NCBI GenBank assembly: GCA_002349525.1
Contig: DEDL01000003.1
Span: 7,909 to 20,817, forward strand
DNA from: Lachnoclostridium sp. UBA2905
Lineage (GTDB): Bacteria > Bacillota > Clostridia > Lachnospirales > Lachnospiraceae
Direction: 5' to 3'
DNA: 12,909 bases
The notes below the pieces were generated by a model. It saw only the letters and a program-made list of their open reading frames with translations. It had not been told where the DNA came from and did not search any database. This document shows, piece after piece, positions 5,971-12,909 of the stretch; the first letter of the stretch is position 1, and each line of letters starts with the position of its first letter. The position numbers and the translations under genes are program-made.

Positions 5971-7386
5971 TTATTTTTTAGATTTTTCTTTGGTTGTTTC
6001 CTTAGTTGTTACTTTATTTGTTGCTTTAGTTGTTTCCTTGACAGCTGTATGTTTAATGTCATCATTTTTACCAGTAATGAGATAAAAAAGCTCCTTTAGT
6101 ATACCTGGTTTGCTGTCAGCAGGAAGTGTGGCTTCAAGCTCTTCCTCCATGGTCTTTTCAAGATAGTCATTTAAAAGTGAGACCTCTGCATCCTCCGGTG
6201 TTGGAATATAGCCGGTACGTTTGAGACCACGCATTATAAGTTCCTGTGCAAGGTGGTAGATAACTGCAAATACAGGAACTCCAACTAACATTCCTACAAA
6301 GCCGAATAATCCACTGAAAACCATAATGGCAAATAATACCCAGAAGCTGTTAAGGTTTGTAAGTTCACCAACAATCTTAGGTCCAATAATATTTCCATCA
6401 ATCTGCTGGAGAATCACAATAAAGATTACAAACCAGAGACACTTAATTGGACTGACCATAAGTATGATAAAACCAGCAGGTATACCTCCGATGAATGGAC
6501 CAAAGAAAGGTATTATGTTTGTTACTCCAACAACAACACTTATAAGCAGTGGATATGGCATTCTAAGAAGGCTCAATCCTATGAAACATAATACTGCAAT
6601 AATAGCTGAATCAAGAAGTCTTCCTGATATGAAGCCGAGGAACATTTTGTTGGAAAACTGGATCTCTTTAATAATCTTATCTGCTGTATGTTCCTTGAAA
6701 ACAGCATGTACAAATATCTTTGCCTGGGCAGCAAACTTGCGGCGGCTGGCAAGTACATATATTGATACGATAAGTCCAATGAATATATTCTTTAAAATCG
6801 AAAATACACCAAGTACACTTGATGATACATTTGACAAGATAGTCTTGGCATTAGGCAGAAGCTCTGTTTTGAGCCACTTCTCAGCAGTATCTGTAAGAGA
6901 TGTGGTGATGCTTTCTGCATAATCATGAAGAAGACTGTTGCTTTTAAAGAATTCATTCAGCCATTTTGTAATGTTGTCATAATAGGAGTCAAAGTTATTC
7001 ACAATGACAGTCAGGCTGACAATGAGCTGTGGTATAATCATTGAAAGCAGTACGTAGATTATTATGACTGCTATAAAAAGACCAAGAAATATGCTTAAGT
7101 ATGTCACAAAATTCTCTGATTCTTTTTTTGAAAAATCCTTCTTCTTTGATAATATTTTGTATAGTAGCTTTTCTAGTCCGTTACACAATGGTACAAGTAA
7201 GTAGGCAATAATCGCTCCGTATATAAATGGTCTTATTGCTGAAATAAACTTACCAAAGCTTATTGTTCTGTCACCTGCATTGTCCATTATAAAGTAAAAC
7301 AGTATGCTTAATGCAGCAGCAAAAAACAGTGCAAATGATATCTGGACAATTTTGATCTGGTAAAATTTTTTCTTATTCCCCTCCAT
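5971..7386 (-). CDS. AI-2E family transporter-like membrane protein
   Basis: A 471-residue polytopic membrane protein of the family often named after E. coli TqsA/YdiK (PF01594). Hydrophobic segments are at about 12-34, 50-70, 92-116, 190-214, 248-274, 278-310, 312-328 and 346-378. The family core near the C-terminus is clear: NIIPFFGPFIGGIPA (290-304), QQIDGNIIGPKIVG (327-340) and a GLFGFVGMLVGVPVFA helix. The long extracytoplasmic-looking stretch at about 120-190 is normal for the family. The start is ATG 7386, with AAAGGAG nine bases upstream; the frame is open further upstream (to 7524) but that would overlap the HAD gene. The tail from about residue 446 is a low-complexity K/T/E run with KETTK units. 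The substrate is unknown; members include autoinducer exporters and Na+/H+ antiporters. It lies between the HAD phosphatase and aroF genes. Confidence 0.88.
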   Translation of the reverse strand: MEGNKKKFYQIKIVQISFALFFAAALSILFYFIMDNAGDRTISFGKFISAIRPFIYGAIIAYLLVPLCNGLEKLLYKILSKKKDFSKKESENFVTYLSIFLGLFIAVIIIYVLLSMIIPQLIVSLTVIVNNFDSYYDNITKWLNEFFKSNSLLHDYAESITTSLTDTAEKWLKTELLPNAKTILSNVSSSVLGVFSILKNIFIGLIVSIYVLASRRKFAAQAKIFVHAVFKEHTADKIIKEIQFSNKMFLGFISGRLLDSAIIAVLCFIGLSLLRMPYPLLISVVVGVTNIIPFFGPFIGGIPAGFIILMVSPIKCLWFVIFIVILQQIDGNIIGPKIVGELTNLNSFWVLFAIMVFSGLFGFVGMLVGVPVFAVIYHLAQELIMRGLKRTGYIPTPEDAEVSLLNDYLEKTMEEELEATLPADSKPGILKELFYLITGKNDDIKHTAVKETTKATNKVTTKETTKEKSKK

Positions 7387-7444
7387 GTACAACTTCTCCT
7401 TTAATATATTCTGATTGTTTATAACATACAGTATTTTACACCCG

Positions 7445-8110
7445 TTAGGCTTTATTAACAAGTGATTTAAAGTAATTAATGTCTGCATTACTATAATCTT
7501 CAAGTATTGCATCTGCAATTTCAAGGGTCTGATTGCCTGACAGGGGATTGCGGTAGCCTATGCAGGTAAGCAGGGCGCGGTGTGCAGCCAAAAGCCCTGT
7601 GTCAGTATCCTCAATGGCAATAGATGCCTCAGGAGTGAATCCAAGCTTTTTAAGGGCAAGATTGTATATATCAGGAGCTGGTTTTGGATTTATGTCTCCG
7701 TTAAAGCCTGATACCATTACATCAAAATATTTTCTGATGTCAAAATAATCAGTTACCTTATATATATCTTCATAAGGTGAAGATGATGCTATTGCAAGGG
7801 ATATTCCTTCATTTGAAAGCATTTTGATAAGATTGACAACCCCTGGAACCTCTCTGAAGCCGTCACGTTCAAATATTACATCATTTTCACGGTCAGCTGC
7901 CCTGCAAAGCTCATCAGCAGTAGCATTCAGATGATGCTTTTCTATAAGTATTTCCATCATGCGGTATTTCGAGGTGCCTGCATATGACAGATAATATTCG
8001 GCGGGCATTGTAAGACCATATGGTACAAGTGCTATGGCATTAGCATCAGCATGCATCTGTTCACTGTCAACAATCACGCCGTCCATATCGAAAATTACTG
8101 ATTGTAACAT
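7445..8110 (-). CDS. HAD-superfamily phosphatase, beta-phosphoglucomutase-like (subfamily IA)
   Basis: A 221-residue soluble enzyme with all four HAD motifs: FDMDGVIVDSE with nucleophile D8 and acid/base D10, IASSS (S109), NPKPAPDIY with K143, and IEDTDTGLLAA with E167-D168. The alpha-helical cap occupies about residues 16-85. The usual fourth-motif EDS reads EDT here. It acts on small phosphorylated substrates, as a phosphatase or a sugar phosphomutase; the specificity is not predictable. I chose ATG 8110, which has GAGAGG ten bases upstream and gives the standard N-terminus. An ATG at 8128 lacks a ribosome binding site, and an open frame reaching 8179 would start upstream of the promoter. 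It is the first gene of the probable operon with AI-2E (58 bases downstream) and aroF, driven by the strong promoter at 8145-8173. Confidence 0.9.
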   Translation of the reverse strand: MLQSVIFDMDGVIVDSEQMHADANAIALVPYGLTMPAEYYLSYAGTSKYRMMEILIEKHHLNATADELCRAADRENDVIFERDGFREVPGVVNLIKMLSNEGISLAIASSSPYEDIYKVTDYFDIRKYFDVMVSGFNGDINPKPAPDIYNLALKKLGFTPEASIAIEDTDTGLLAAHRALLTCIGYRNPLSGNQTLEIADAILEDYSNADINYFKSLVNKA

Positions 8111-8144
8111 AGATTGTATACCTCTCATAATTTTATAATTTTTT

Positions 8145-8173
8145 ATTCTATAGTAACAGGCATGGCTTGTCAA
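8145..8173 (-). promoter_or_regulatory. Promoter of the HAD/AI-2E/aroF operon
   Basis: On the minus strand a perfect TTGACA (8173-8168), a 17-base spacer and TAGAAT (8150-8145, 5 of 6) make a near-consensus sigma-A promoter. The predicted start near 8138 gives a leader of about 28 bases. Its -35 overlaps the -35 of the opposing promoter. Confidence 0.8.
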
Positions 8174-8195
8174 AACCATTTTTAAAAGATATAAT
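8167..8195 (+). promoter_or_regulatory. Promoter of the DUF1015 gene
   Basis: TTGTCA (8167-8172, 5 of 6), a 17-base spacer and a perfect TATAAT (8190-8195) make a strong sigma-A promoter, with a start near 8202. Its -35 shares five bases (8168-8172) with the -35 of the divergent operon promoter. Confidence 0.8.
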
Positions 8196-8200
8196 GTTTT

Positions 8201-8227
8201 CTGTTAGAAAATACGACATTTTAACAG
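8201..8227 (+). promoter_or_regulatory. Hairpin at the 5' end of the DUF1015 leader
   Basis: CTGTT (8201-8205) pairs with AACAG (8223-8227) and AAAAT (8208-8212) with ATTTT (8218-8222), with an AG bulge and a 5-base loop. The predicted transcript would begin at or one base inside the stem. It could be a 5' stabilising stem or an operator dyad; it is AT-rich and weak. Confidence 0.35.
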
Positions 8228-8263
8228 GTGATTTTATAAAAAGACAAAATCGGAGGATAAAGT

Positions 8264-9517
8264 ATGGCGGTTGTTAAACCTTTTAGATGTATCAGACCGG
8301 AAAAGGGCGTAGTATCAAAAGTTGCAGCACTTCCTTATGATGTGTACAACAGGGCAGAGGCGAAGGAGGCAGCACTTAAGGAGCCATTGTCATTTCTTAA
8401 TATCGACAGGGCAGAGACACAGTTTGATGATTCAGTAAGCACCTATGATGACAGGGTATATGACAAGGCACGAGAGCTTCTTGATAAGATGATTGATGAG
8501 GGCGTTTACGAGACAGATCCTGATGAAGCGTATTACATATACAGACAGGTTATGAACGGAAGGAGCCAGACTGGAATTGTTGCATGTGCTTCAGTAGATG
8601 ATTATGTTAATGAAGTGATAAAAAAGCATGAAAATACAAGAGAAGAGAAGGAACTTGACAGAATAAGGCACATTGATACATGTGATGCCCAGACAGGTCC
8701 TATTTTTCTGGCATACAGAGCTAATGAGCTTATAAGTGCTGTTGTAAAAAAGACAGTGGAAGGGGCTCCATTGTATGACTTTGTTGCAGATGACGGAATT
8801 CGCCATGTTGTCTGGAAAATGACGGATAAGGACGATGTTAAGACTGTAAAGGACTCATTTGCTTCAATAGACAGCATCTATATTGCAGACGGACATCACC
8901 GCGCGGCATCGGCTGTAAAGGTTGGACTTAAGAGAAGAAAGGAAAATCCAGATTATACAGGTGATGAGGAATTTAATTATTTCCTTTCAGTATTATTTCC
9001 ACATGATGAACTGATGATAATGGATTATAACAGAACAGTTAAGGATCTTAATGGTCTTTCTGAAGATGAATTTAAGAGTAAGATAAGCGAAAACTTTAAT
9101 CTCTTAAATACATCCGATAATGAGATTAAACCGGAAAAGAAGGGTGAGTTTTCAATGTACCTTTCCGGAAAGTGGTATCTTTATGAGGTTAATGATGCTC
9201 TTATAAATGAGCTTATGGCTGCAGGTGATCCTGTAAAGATTCTTGATGTTTCAATTCTTCAGGATTATGTTCTTGCACCATTACTTGGAATCATGGATCC
9301 AAGAACTGATTCAAGAATTGATTTTGTTGGAGGCATCAGAGGACTTAAGGAGTTGGAAAAAAGAGCAGAGACAGATATGAAGGTTTCATTTGCAATGTAT
9401 CCAACTTCAATAATTGAATTATTTGACGTTGCTGACAAGGGACTCTTAATGCCACCTAAGTCAACCTGGTTTGAACCAAAGTTAAGAAGCGGGCTTTTCA
9501 TACACCGTTTGTCATAG
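8264..9517 (+). CDS. DUF1015 family protein
   Basis: A 417-residue soluble protein that matches the DUF1015 family over its full length. Visible blocks are the N-terminal KPFRCIRP and VAALPYDVYN (5-29), PLSFLNIDRAE (41-51), YYIYRQ followed by GRSQTGIVACASVDDY (90-114), IKKHENTREEKELDR (119-133), TGPIFLAYR (144-152), IADGHHRAASA (207-217) and the C-terminal PPKSTWFEPKLRSGLF. No signal peptide or membrane segment is present. The biochemical function is not established. In Clostridia such genes often sit beside serine biosynthesis genes, but none is here. The DGHHR core resembles motifs of ParB/sulfiredoxin-fold kinases, which is inference. The start ATG 8264 has CGGAGG eight bases upstream. The gene has its own strong promoter and precedes the YesL-like gene by 38 bases, so they are probably co-transcribed. 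Confidence 0.9.
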   Translation: MAVVKPFRCIRPEKGVVSKVAALPYDVYNRAEAKEAALKEPLSFLNIDRAETQFDDSVSTYDDRVYDKARELLDKMIDEGVYETDPDEAYYIYRQVMNGRSQTGIVACASVDDYVNEVIKKHENTREEKELDRIRHIDTCDAQTGPIFLAYRANELISAVVKKTVEGAPLYDFVADDGIRHVVWKMTDKDDVKTVKDSFASIDSIYIADGHHRAASAVKVGLKRRKENPDYTGDEEFNYFLSVLFPHDELMIMDYNRTVKDLNGLSEDEFKSKISENFNLLNTSDNEIKPEKKGEFSMYLSGKWYLYEVNDALINELMAAGDPVKILDVSILQDYVLAPLLGIMDPRTDSRIDFVGGIRGLKELEKRAETDMKVSFAMYPTSIIELFDVADKGLLMPPKSTWFEPKLRSGLFIHRLS

Positions 9518-9555
9518 GCTTTGGTATATTAACACTTTGTGATAGGAGATAAGGA

Positions 9556-10224
9556 ATGAGTAATTTTTTTAATTCTGACAGCAGACTAATGAAGGTACTT
9601 GCAAAGCTGTTCGATATTGGATATCTCAGTATTTTATTTATACTGTTTTGTATTCCAATTGTTACAATAGGCGCTGCTTTAACGGCATTGTATTATACTA
9701 CTGTTAAGGTTATACGACATGACAGGGGATATGTCTTCCACGAATTCTGGCATGCTTTTAAGCTGAACTTTTTCCCGGCAACAAAGCTTTGGATTGTGCA
9801 GGCAGTTCTTTTTATACTTATTGCATTTAACATATCACTTGTAAATGAGAATGTAACCACAACCTCAAGCTTTATGTTAGGCGCATATATTGTTATCGGA
9901 GTTATTATATATGCTGTTTCATGCTATGCATATCCGGTGCTTTCAAGATTTAATATGAAGAATATGCAGATTTTAAGAATGTCACTGTTTATGATTGCCA
10001 AACACATCATTTTTACAATTCCACTTGTAATTATAAGCGGGGCAGCAGTATTCCTTATTGTATTCCTGATTCCCTATCTTCCAGTGGTACCGATTCTTGT
10101 TCCGGGACTTGCATCCCTGGCATATTCCTACCCTATGGAAATTGTTCTTAAGAAATACATGGTACAGGCTAAGAAAAATGATGATGAAGACGGCGAAGCT
10201 GTAGATGAGTGGTATTTGGAGTAG
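9556..10224 (+). CDS. YesL/DUF624 family membrane protein
   Basis: A 222-residue integral membrane protein. The family signature is at the N-terminus: a first helix (about 20-42) ending in CIPIVTIGAALTALYYTTVKVIR, a charged GYVFHEFWHAFKLNF segment (58-72), then helices at about 76-95, 106-130, 150-172 and 174-192. The C-terminus after about 198 is polar and acidic and likely cytoplasmic. YesL-type genes often lie in carbohydrate-uptake loci, but no sugar transporter is present here, and the molecular role is unknown. The start ATG 9556 has TAGGAG upstream. It follows the DUF1015 gene by 38 bases with no terminator between. The mscS-type gene begins 88 bases downstream, also with no terminator between. 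Confidence 0.85.
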   Translation: MSNFFNSDSRLMKVLAKLFDIGYLSILFILFCIPIVTIGAALTALYYTTVKVIRHDRGYVFHEFWHAFKLNFFPATKLWIVQAVLFILIAFNISLVNENVTTTSSFMLGAYIVIGVIIYAVSCYAYPVLSRFNMKNMQILRMSLFMIAKHIIFTIPLVIISGAAVFLIVFLIPYLPVVPILVPGLASLAYSYPMEIVLKKYMVQAKKNDDEDGEAVDEWYLE

Positions 10225-10248
10225 TCAGTTAGTTACCTGAACAAGCAG

Positions 10249-10277
10249 TTGTACAGATATTCGAGTAACATTATATT
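10249..10277 (+). promoter_or_regulatory. Candidate internal promoter for the mscS-type gene
   Basis: TTGTAC (10249-10254, 3 of 6), a 17-base spacer and TATATT (10272-10277, 5 of 6). It would start near 10284 and give a leader of about 29 bases, allowing channel expression independent of the upstream pair. It is weak by sequence alone. Confidence 0.4.
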
Positions 10278-10312
10278 TAAGTTAGAAATAGTGAAAAGAA
10301 GGGAGAATCTAT

Positions 10313-11179
10313 ATGAATATTGTTCAATTAACTGAAGAGATTGAAGATATAGATAAGAAGGTGTTCAGTCTGGTTGACTGGATTGTAAGCCACATTCCAA
10401 ATATGTTATCTGGAATTCTTTTGGCAATTGTTGCAATAATCATATTTGCAATCGGAAGAAAGCTGATTAATCTTTTGGTTAAGCTTCTTGATAAGAGCTT
10501 TAGAAAGTCAAGTATGGATCTTGGGGTTATAAAGTTCCTTAATTCATTTATCAGAATAAGTCTTAATATTGTGCTTATTGTGGTAATTGCCGGTTTTGTA
10601 GGTTTGGAAACTACATCCCTTGCAACTATAATTGGTTCAGCAGGTCTTGCAATTGGTCTTTCACTTCAGGGAAGTCTTTCAAATTTTGCCGGTGGTGTGC
10701 TTGTACTGATTCTTAAGCCATTTACAATTGGCGATTATATTATATCAGGCAGCAATGAGGGTGTTGTAAAGGGAATTGATATTTTCTATACAAGACTGCT
10801 TACCGCCGATAACAAATTAGTTGTTATCCCTAATGGAGCACTTAGTAATTCACCAATTACCAATGTTACAAACCAGGATATAAGACGTGTGGATATTGTA
10901 GTTGGTGTGGATTATTCGGAAGATATCAGAAAGGTTAAGAATCTCCTGTCAGACATAGCCAACAATTATGAGCTTATTGAAAAGGATAAGGGTGTTGATA
11001 TTTTCGTTGACGAACTTGCATCAAGTTCTGTAAACATAGGCTTCAGAGTGTGGGCAAAAACTGAAAATTACTGGAAGGTTAAGTGGGACATGAATGAAAA
11101 TATCAAATATGAATTTGATAAAGCAGGAATAAGTATTCCATTTGACCAGTTAGATGTAAGCATAAAAAAAGAAGACTGA
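10313..11179 (+). CDS. mscS: Small-conductance mechanosensitive channel, MscS family
   Basis: An inner-membrane channel that opens under membrane tension and releases solutes during hypo-osmotic shock. The 288 residues are close to the 286 of E. coli MscS, so this is the minimal three-helix form. TM1 is at about 30-47, TM2 at about 75-96 and the pore-lining TM3 at about 100-134, with the Gly/Ala packing pattern of GSAGLAIGLSLQGSLSNFAGG and the LILKPFTIGDYI exit that leads into the cytoplasmic vestibule. The beta domain (IPNGALSNSPITN, 172-184) and the alpha/beta domain ending at GISIPFDQLDV (272-282) are intact. The ATG has AAGGGAG seven bases upstream. It may be read from the upstream YesL unit or from a weak local promoter. 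A perfect 18-bp hairpin ends the transcript. Confidence 0.93.
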   Translation: MNIVQLTEEIEDIDKKVFSLVDWIVSHIPNMLSGILLAIVAIIIFAIGRKLINLLVKLLDKSFRKSSMDLGVIKFLNSFIRISLNIVLIVVIAGFVGLETTSLATIIGSAGLAIGLSLQGSLSNFAGGVLVLILKPFTIGDYIISGSNEGVVKGIDIFYTRLLTADNKLVVIPNGALSNSPITNVTNQDIRRVDIVVGVDYSEDIRKVKNLLSDIANNYELIEKDKGVDIFVDELASSSVNIGFRVWAKTENYWKVKWDMNENIKYEFDKAGISIPFDQLDVSIKKED

Positions 11180-11242
11180 TATTACAGACATGTAATTATA
11201 GATATGACATTGTAGAAATGGGAGCCTTCTCGAATGAGATAA

Positions 11243-11288
11243 AAAATGCTCCATCCGTAATTAGTTATTGTTACGGATGGAGCATTTT
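11243..11288. terminator. Bidirectional terminator between mscS and argH
   Basis: A perfect 18-bp stem pairs 11243-11260 (AAAATGCTCCATCCGTAA) with 11271-11288 around a 10-base loop. The T run is TTTT then AATTATTATT on the plus strand and six T on the minus strand, so it works best for argH but can stop both converging transcripts. Nothing else is visible in 11180-11374. Confidence 0.9.
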
Positions 11289-11374
11289 AATTATTATTGT
11301 TTTAAATGTTATATTTTAAAAATTATAGTTGTTATCCAGAAAGATATTATTCTAAAAGAAAATATTCTGAAATA

Positions 11375-12748
11375 TTATTTTGAAAGGTATTCTTCGTTAA
11401 GAGCAATCTCATTTTTCATGGCTTCTTCGCCGGGAGCACCTTTAACATTACGTTTTTCAACACATGTTTTCATAGAAATTGCGTCATATATATCTTCTTC
11501 AAATACAGGACTGATTGCCTTGAACTCTTCAAGAGTCATGTCATCAAGAGCAATATTTTTGTCTATACAAAACAGTACAAGCTGTCCAACAATACCGTGT
11601 GCATCTCTGAATGGTACACCATGATTAACAAGGTAATCAGCTGCATCTGTTGCATTGGTAAATCCGTTCTTAGCACTTGACTCCATATTGTCTTTGTTGA
11701 ACTTCATTGTTGCAAGCATACCGTCAAAGAGACTTATGCAGCCCTTAACTGTATCAATTGCATCAAATGTCAATTCCTTGTCTTCCTGCATATCCTTATT
11801 GTAGGCAAGAGGAATTCCCTTAAGTGTTGTGAGCATAGAAGTGAGGGCACCATATACACGTCCTGTCTTACCACGTACGAGCTCTGCAATATCAGGATTC
11901 TTCTTCTGAGGCATGATACTGCTTCCTGTTGAATATGCGTCATCAATATCTATGAAGCGATATTCGTTGGTATTCCATATAATAACCTCTTCACTGAAAC
12001 GTGAAAGATGCATCATAATAAGTGATAAGTCACTTAAAAATTCAACAACATAATCTCTGTCAGAAACAGAATCCATACTGTTAGCTGTTGCACCCTTAAA
12101 GCCTAAAAGAGAGGCTGTATACTCTCTGTCAAGAGGATAGGTTGTTCCTGCAAGTGCGCCGGCACCAAGAGGACAGTAGTTCATTCTTTCATATGTATCA
12201 TGGAGACGATCACGGTCTCTTTTGAACATTTCAAAATATGCTCCAAAATGATGGGCAAGTGTTACAGGCTGGGCCTTCTGAAGATGAGTAAATCCAGGCA
12301 TAAATGTTGTAACATTATCCTTCATTATGTTATGGATTGTTGTAAGGAGATGTTTTAAAAGCTCATCTATTGTAAGAAGCTCACCACGAACATATAACTT
12401 CATGTCAAGAGCTACCTGGTCATTACGGCTTCTTCCTGTATGAAGCTTTTTGCCGGCATCACCAACTCTTTCAATAAGGTGAGCCTCAACGAAACTGTGA
12501 ATATCTTCATGACCGTCATCAATTATAAGTTTTCCACTGTTTATATCATTAAGAATGCTTTCGAGTCCTGAAAGAATAGTATCTTTTTCAGAATCTGTAA
12601 GTATTCCCTGTTTTGCAAGCATCTTAACATGTGCCATGCTTCCCTCAATATCTTCCTTATAAAACTTCTTGTCAAAAGGAAGTGATGCATTAAAATTATC
12701 AACGAGTTTGTTAGTTTCCTTTGTGAAACGTCCTCCCCAAAGTTTCAT
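11375..12748 (-). CDS. argH: Argininosuccinate lyase
   Basis: This cytoplasmic tetrameric enzyme splits argininosuccinate into arginine and fumarate, the last step of arginine synthesis. The 457 residues match the family length. Signatures are KLWGGRF at the start, HTGRSRNDQVALD (103-115), TFMPGFTHLQKAQPVT (148-163, catalytic H155), LGAGALAGTTYPLDR (194-208) and the superfamily signature GSSIMPQKKNPD (275-286), which carries the catalytic Ser. I start at ATG 12748, which has GGAGG four bases upstream and yields the standard MKLWGGRF; an upstream ATG at 12778 would add 10 unrelated residues and lacks a good site. argG, a frequent neighbour, is not visible in the 160 bases upstream. A local promoter at 12803-12831 suggests argH is transcribed alone or first. 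Transcription ends at the shared terminator with mscS. Confidence 0.97.
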   Translation of the reverse strand: MKLWGGRFTKETNKLVDNFNASLPFDKKFYKEDIEGSMAHVKMLAKQGILTDSEKDTILSGLESILNDINSGKLIIDDGHEDIHSFVEAHLIERVGDAGKKLHTGRSRNDQVALDMKLYVRGELLTIDELLKHLLTTIHNIMKDNVTTFMPGFTHLQKAQPVTLAHHFGAYFEMFKRDRDRLHDTYERMNYCPLGAGALAGTTYPLDREYTASLLGFKGATANSMDSVSDRDYVVEFLSDLSLIMMHLSRFSEEVIIWNTNEYRFIDIDDAYSTGSSIMPQKKNPDIAELVRGKTGRVYGALTSMLTTLKGIPLAYNKDMQEDKELTFDAIDTVKGCISLFDGMLATMKFNKDNMESSAKNGFTNATDAADYLVNHGVPFRDAHGIVGQLVLFCIDKNIALDDMTLEEFKAISPVFEEDIYDAISMKTCVEKRNVKGAPGEEAMKNEIALNEEYLSK

Positions 12749-12802
12749 GTTTCCTCCATTCTGCTGCAATGACAGCACATATATTTGTTTAAGACAATAA
12801 AA

Positions 12803-12831
12803 ATAATACCTTTTTTCTTATTGAATTGCAA
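12803..12831 (-). promoter_or_regulatory. Promoter of argH
   Basis: On the minus strand TTGCAA (12831-12826, 4 of 6), a 17-base spacer and TATTAT (12808-12803, 5 of 6). The predicted start near 12796 gives a leader of about 48 bases. No T-box motif is seen. AATTCAA and TTGAAT half-sites around it vaguely recall ArgR boxes, but no full 18-bp operator can be drawn. Confidence 0.6.
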
Positions 12832-12909
12832 TAGTAAGTTAAATGGACTATAATCATAATATTCAAGTCGAACGCAGGTGAGACTGGGTGCGTGATTCTG
12901 GTCAGCGTA
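12832..12909. other. Right-edge upstream region, no gene assigned
   Basis: No recognisable gene is present. One minus-strand frame is open from the window edge through the argH promoter to a TGA that overlaps the argH ATG (ATGA), but its translation resembles no family I know. ACGCA (12886-12890 on the minus strand's complement) and TGCGT form a small 5-bp dyad without a T run. Confidence 0.3.

Noticed and set aside
6326..6922. 198-codon plus-strand open frame
   Set aside because: It lies entirely antisense to the AI-2E membrane protein gene, has no ribosome binding site, and its translation shows no family pattern.
12826..12870. ArgR operator upstream of argH
   Set aside because: Only single half-sites like TTGAAT are present and the spacing to any second half does not fit an 18-bp ARG box.
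12861..12880. Plus-strand CAAGTCGAACG near the right edge, identical to a conserved stretch near the 5' end of 16S rRNA
   Set aside because: The flanking bases do not match 16S rRNA on either side (no AACACATG before it and no variable-region stem after it), so I treat it as a chance or very short match.

Overview
This window is AT-rich bacterial chromosome that reads like ordinary housekeeping DNA of a low-GC Firmicute, most likely a gut Lachnospiraceae-type Clostridium. The pointers are strong AGGAGG-type ribosome binding sites, near-consensus sigma-A promoters with 17-base spacers, secreted proteins with Lys-rich Ig-like domains, and the DUF1015 and YesL families. The genus is an inference; no rRNA or other marker gene is present.

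Layout, left to right. (1) 1-1376, plus strand: a histidine phosphatase cut by the window edge and thiD, one base apart, ending in a hairpin terminator. (2) 1377-1847: a gene-poor stretch holding a decayed remnant that resembles the C-terminus of a V8/glutamyl-endopeptidase-type serine protease. (3) 1848-4681, plus strand: a secreted Ig-like protein, an enolase with enlarged active-site loops, and a small lipoprotein with four 11-residue repeats. The enolase ribosome binding site lies in the 3' arm of a strong hairpin followed by a T run. (4) 4682-4917: a long bidirectional terminator and three 15-bp repeats at an exact 19-bp period. (5) 8173-4918, minus strand: a probable operon of a HAD phosphatase, an AI-2E family membrane protein and a type I DAHP synthase, the entry step to aromatic amino acids. 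(6) 8167-11179, plus strand: a DUF1015 protein, a YesL/DUF624 membrane protein and an MscS-type mechanosensitive channel. Its promoter and the promoter of region 5 overlap at the same -35 bases. (7) 11243-12831, minus strand: argH, the last step of arginine synthesis, with its own promoter, converging on mscS at an 18-bp perfect bidirectional terminator.

The genes serve central metabolism (glycolysis, thiamin, aromatic amino acids, arginine) and envelope functions (mechanosensitive channel, membrane proteins, exported proteins). I see no phage, transposon, CRISPR or defence system, and no clear new multi-gene system. The best leads are regulatory and small-scale: the shared -35 divergent promoter, the hairpin masking the enolase ribosome binding site, the enolase loop insertions, the 19-bp repeat cluster, the 11-residue-repeat lipoprotein, the protease remnant and the phosphatase-thiD pairing.
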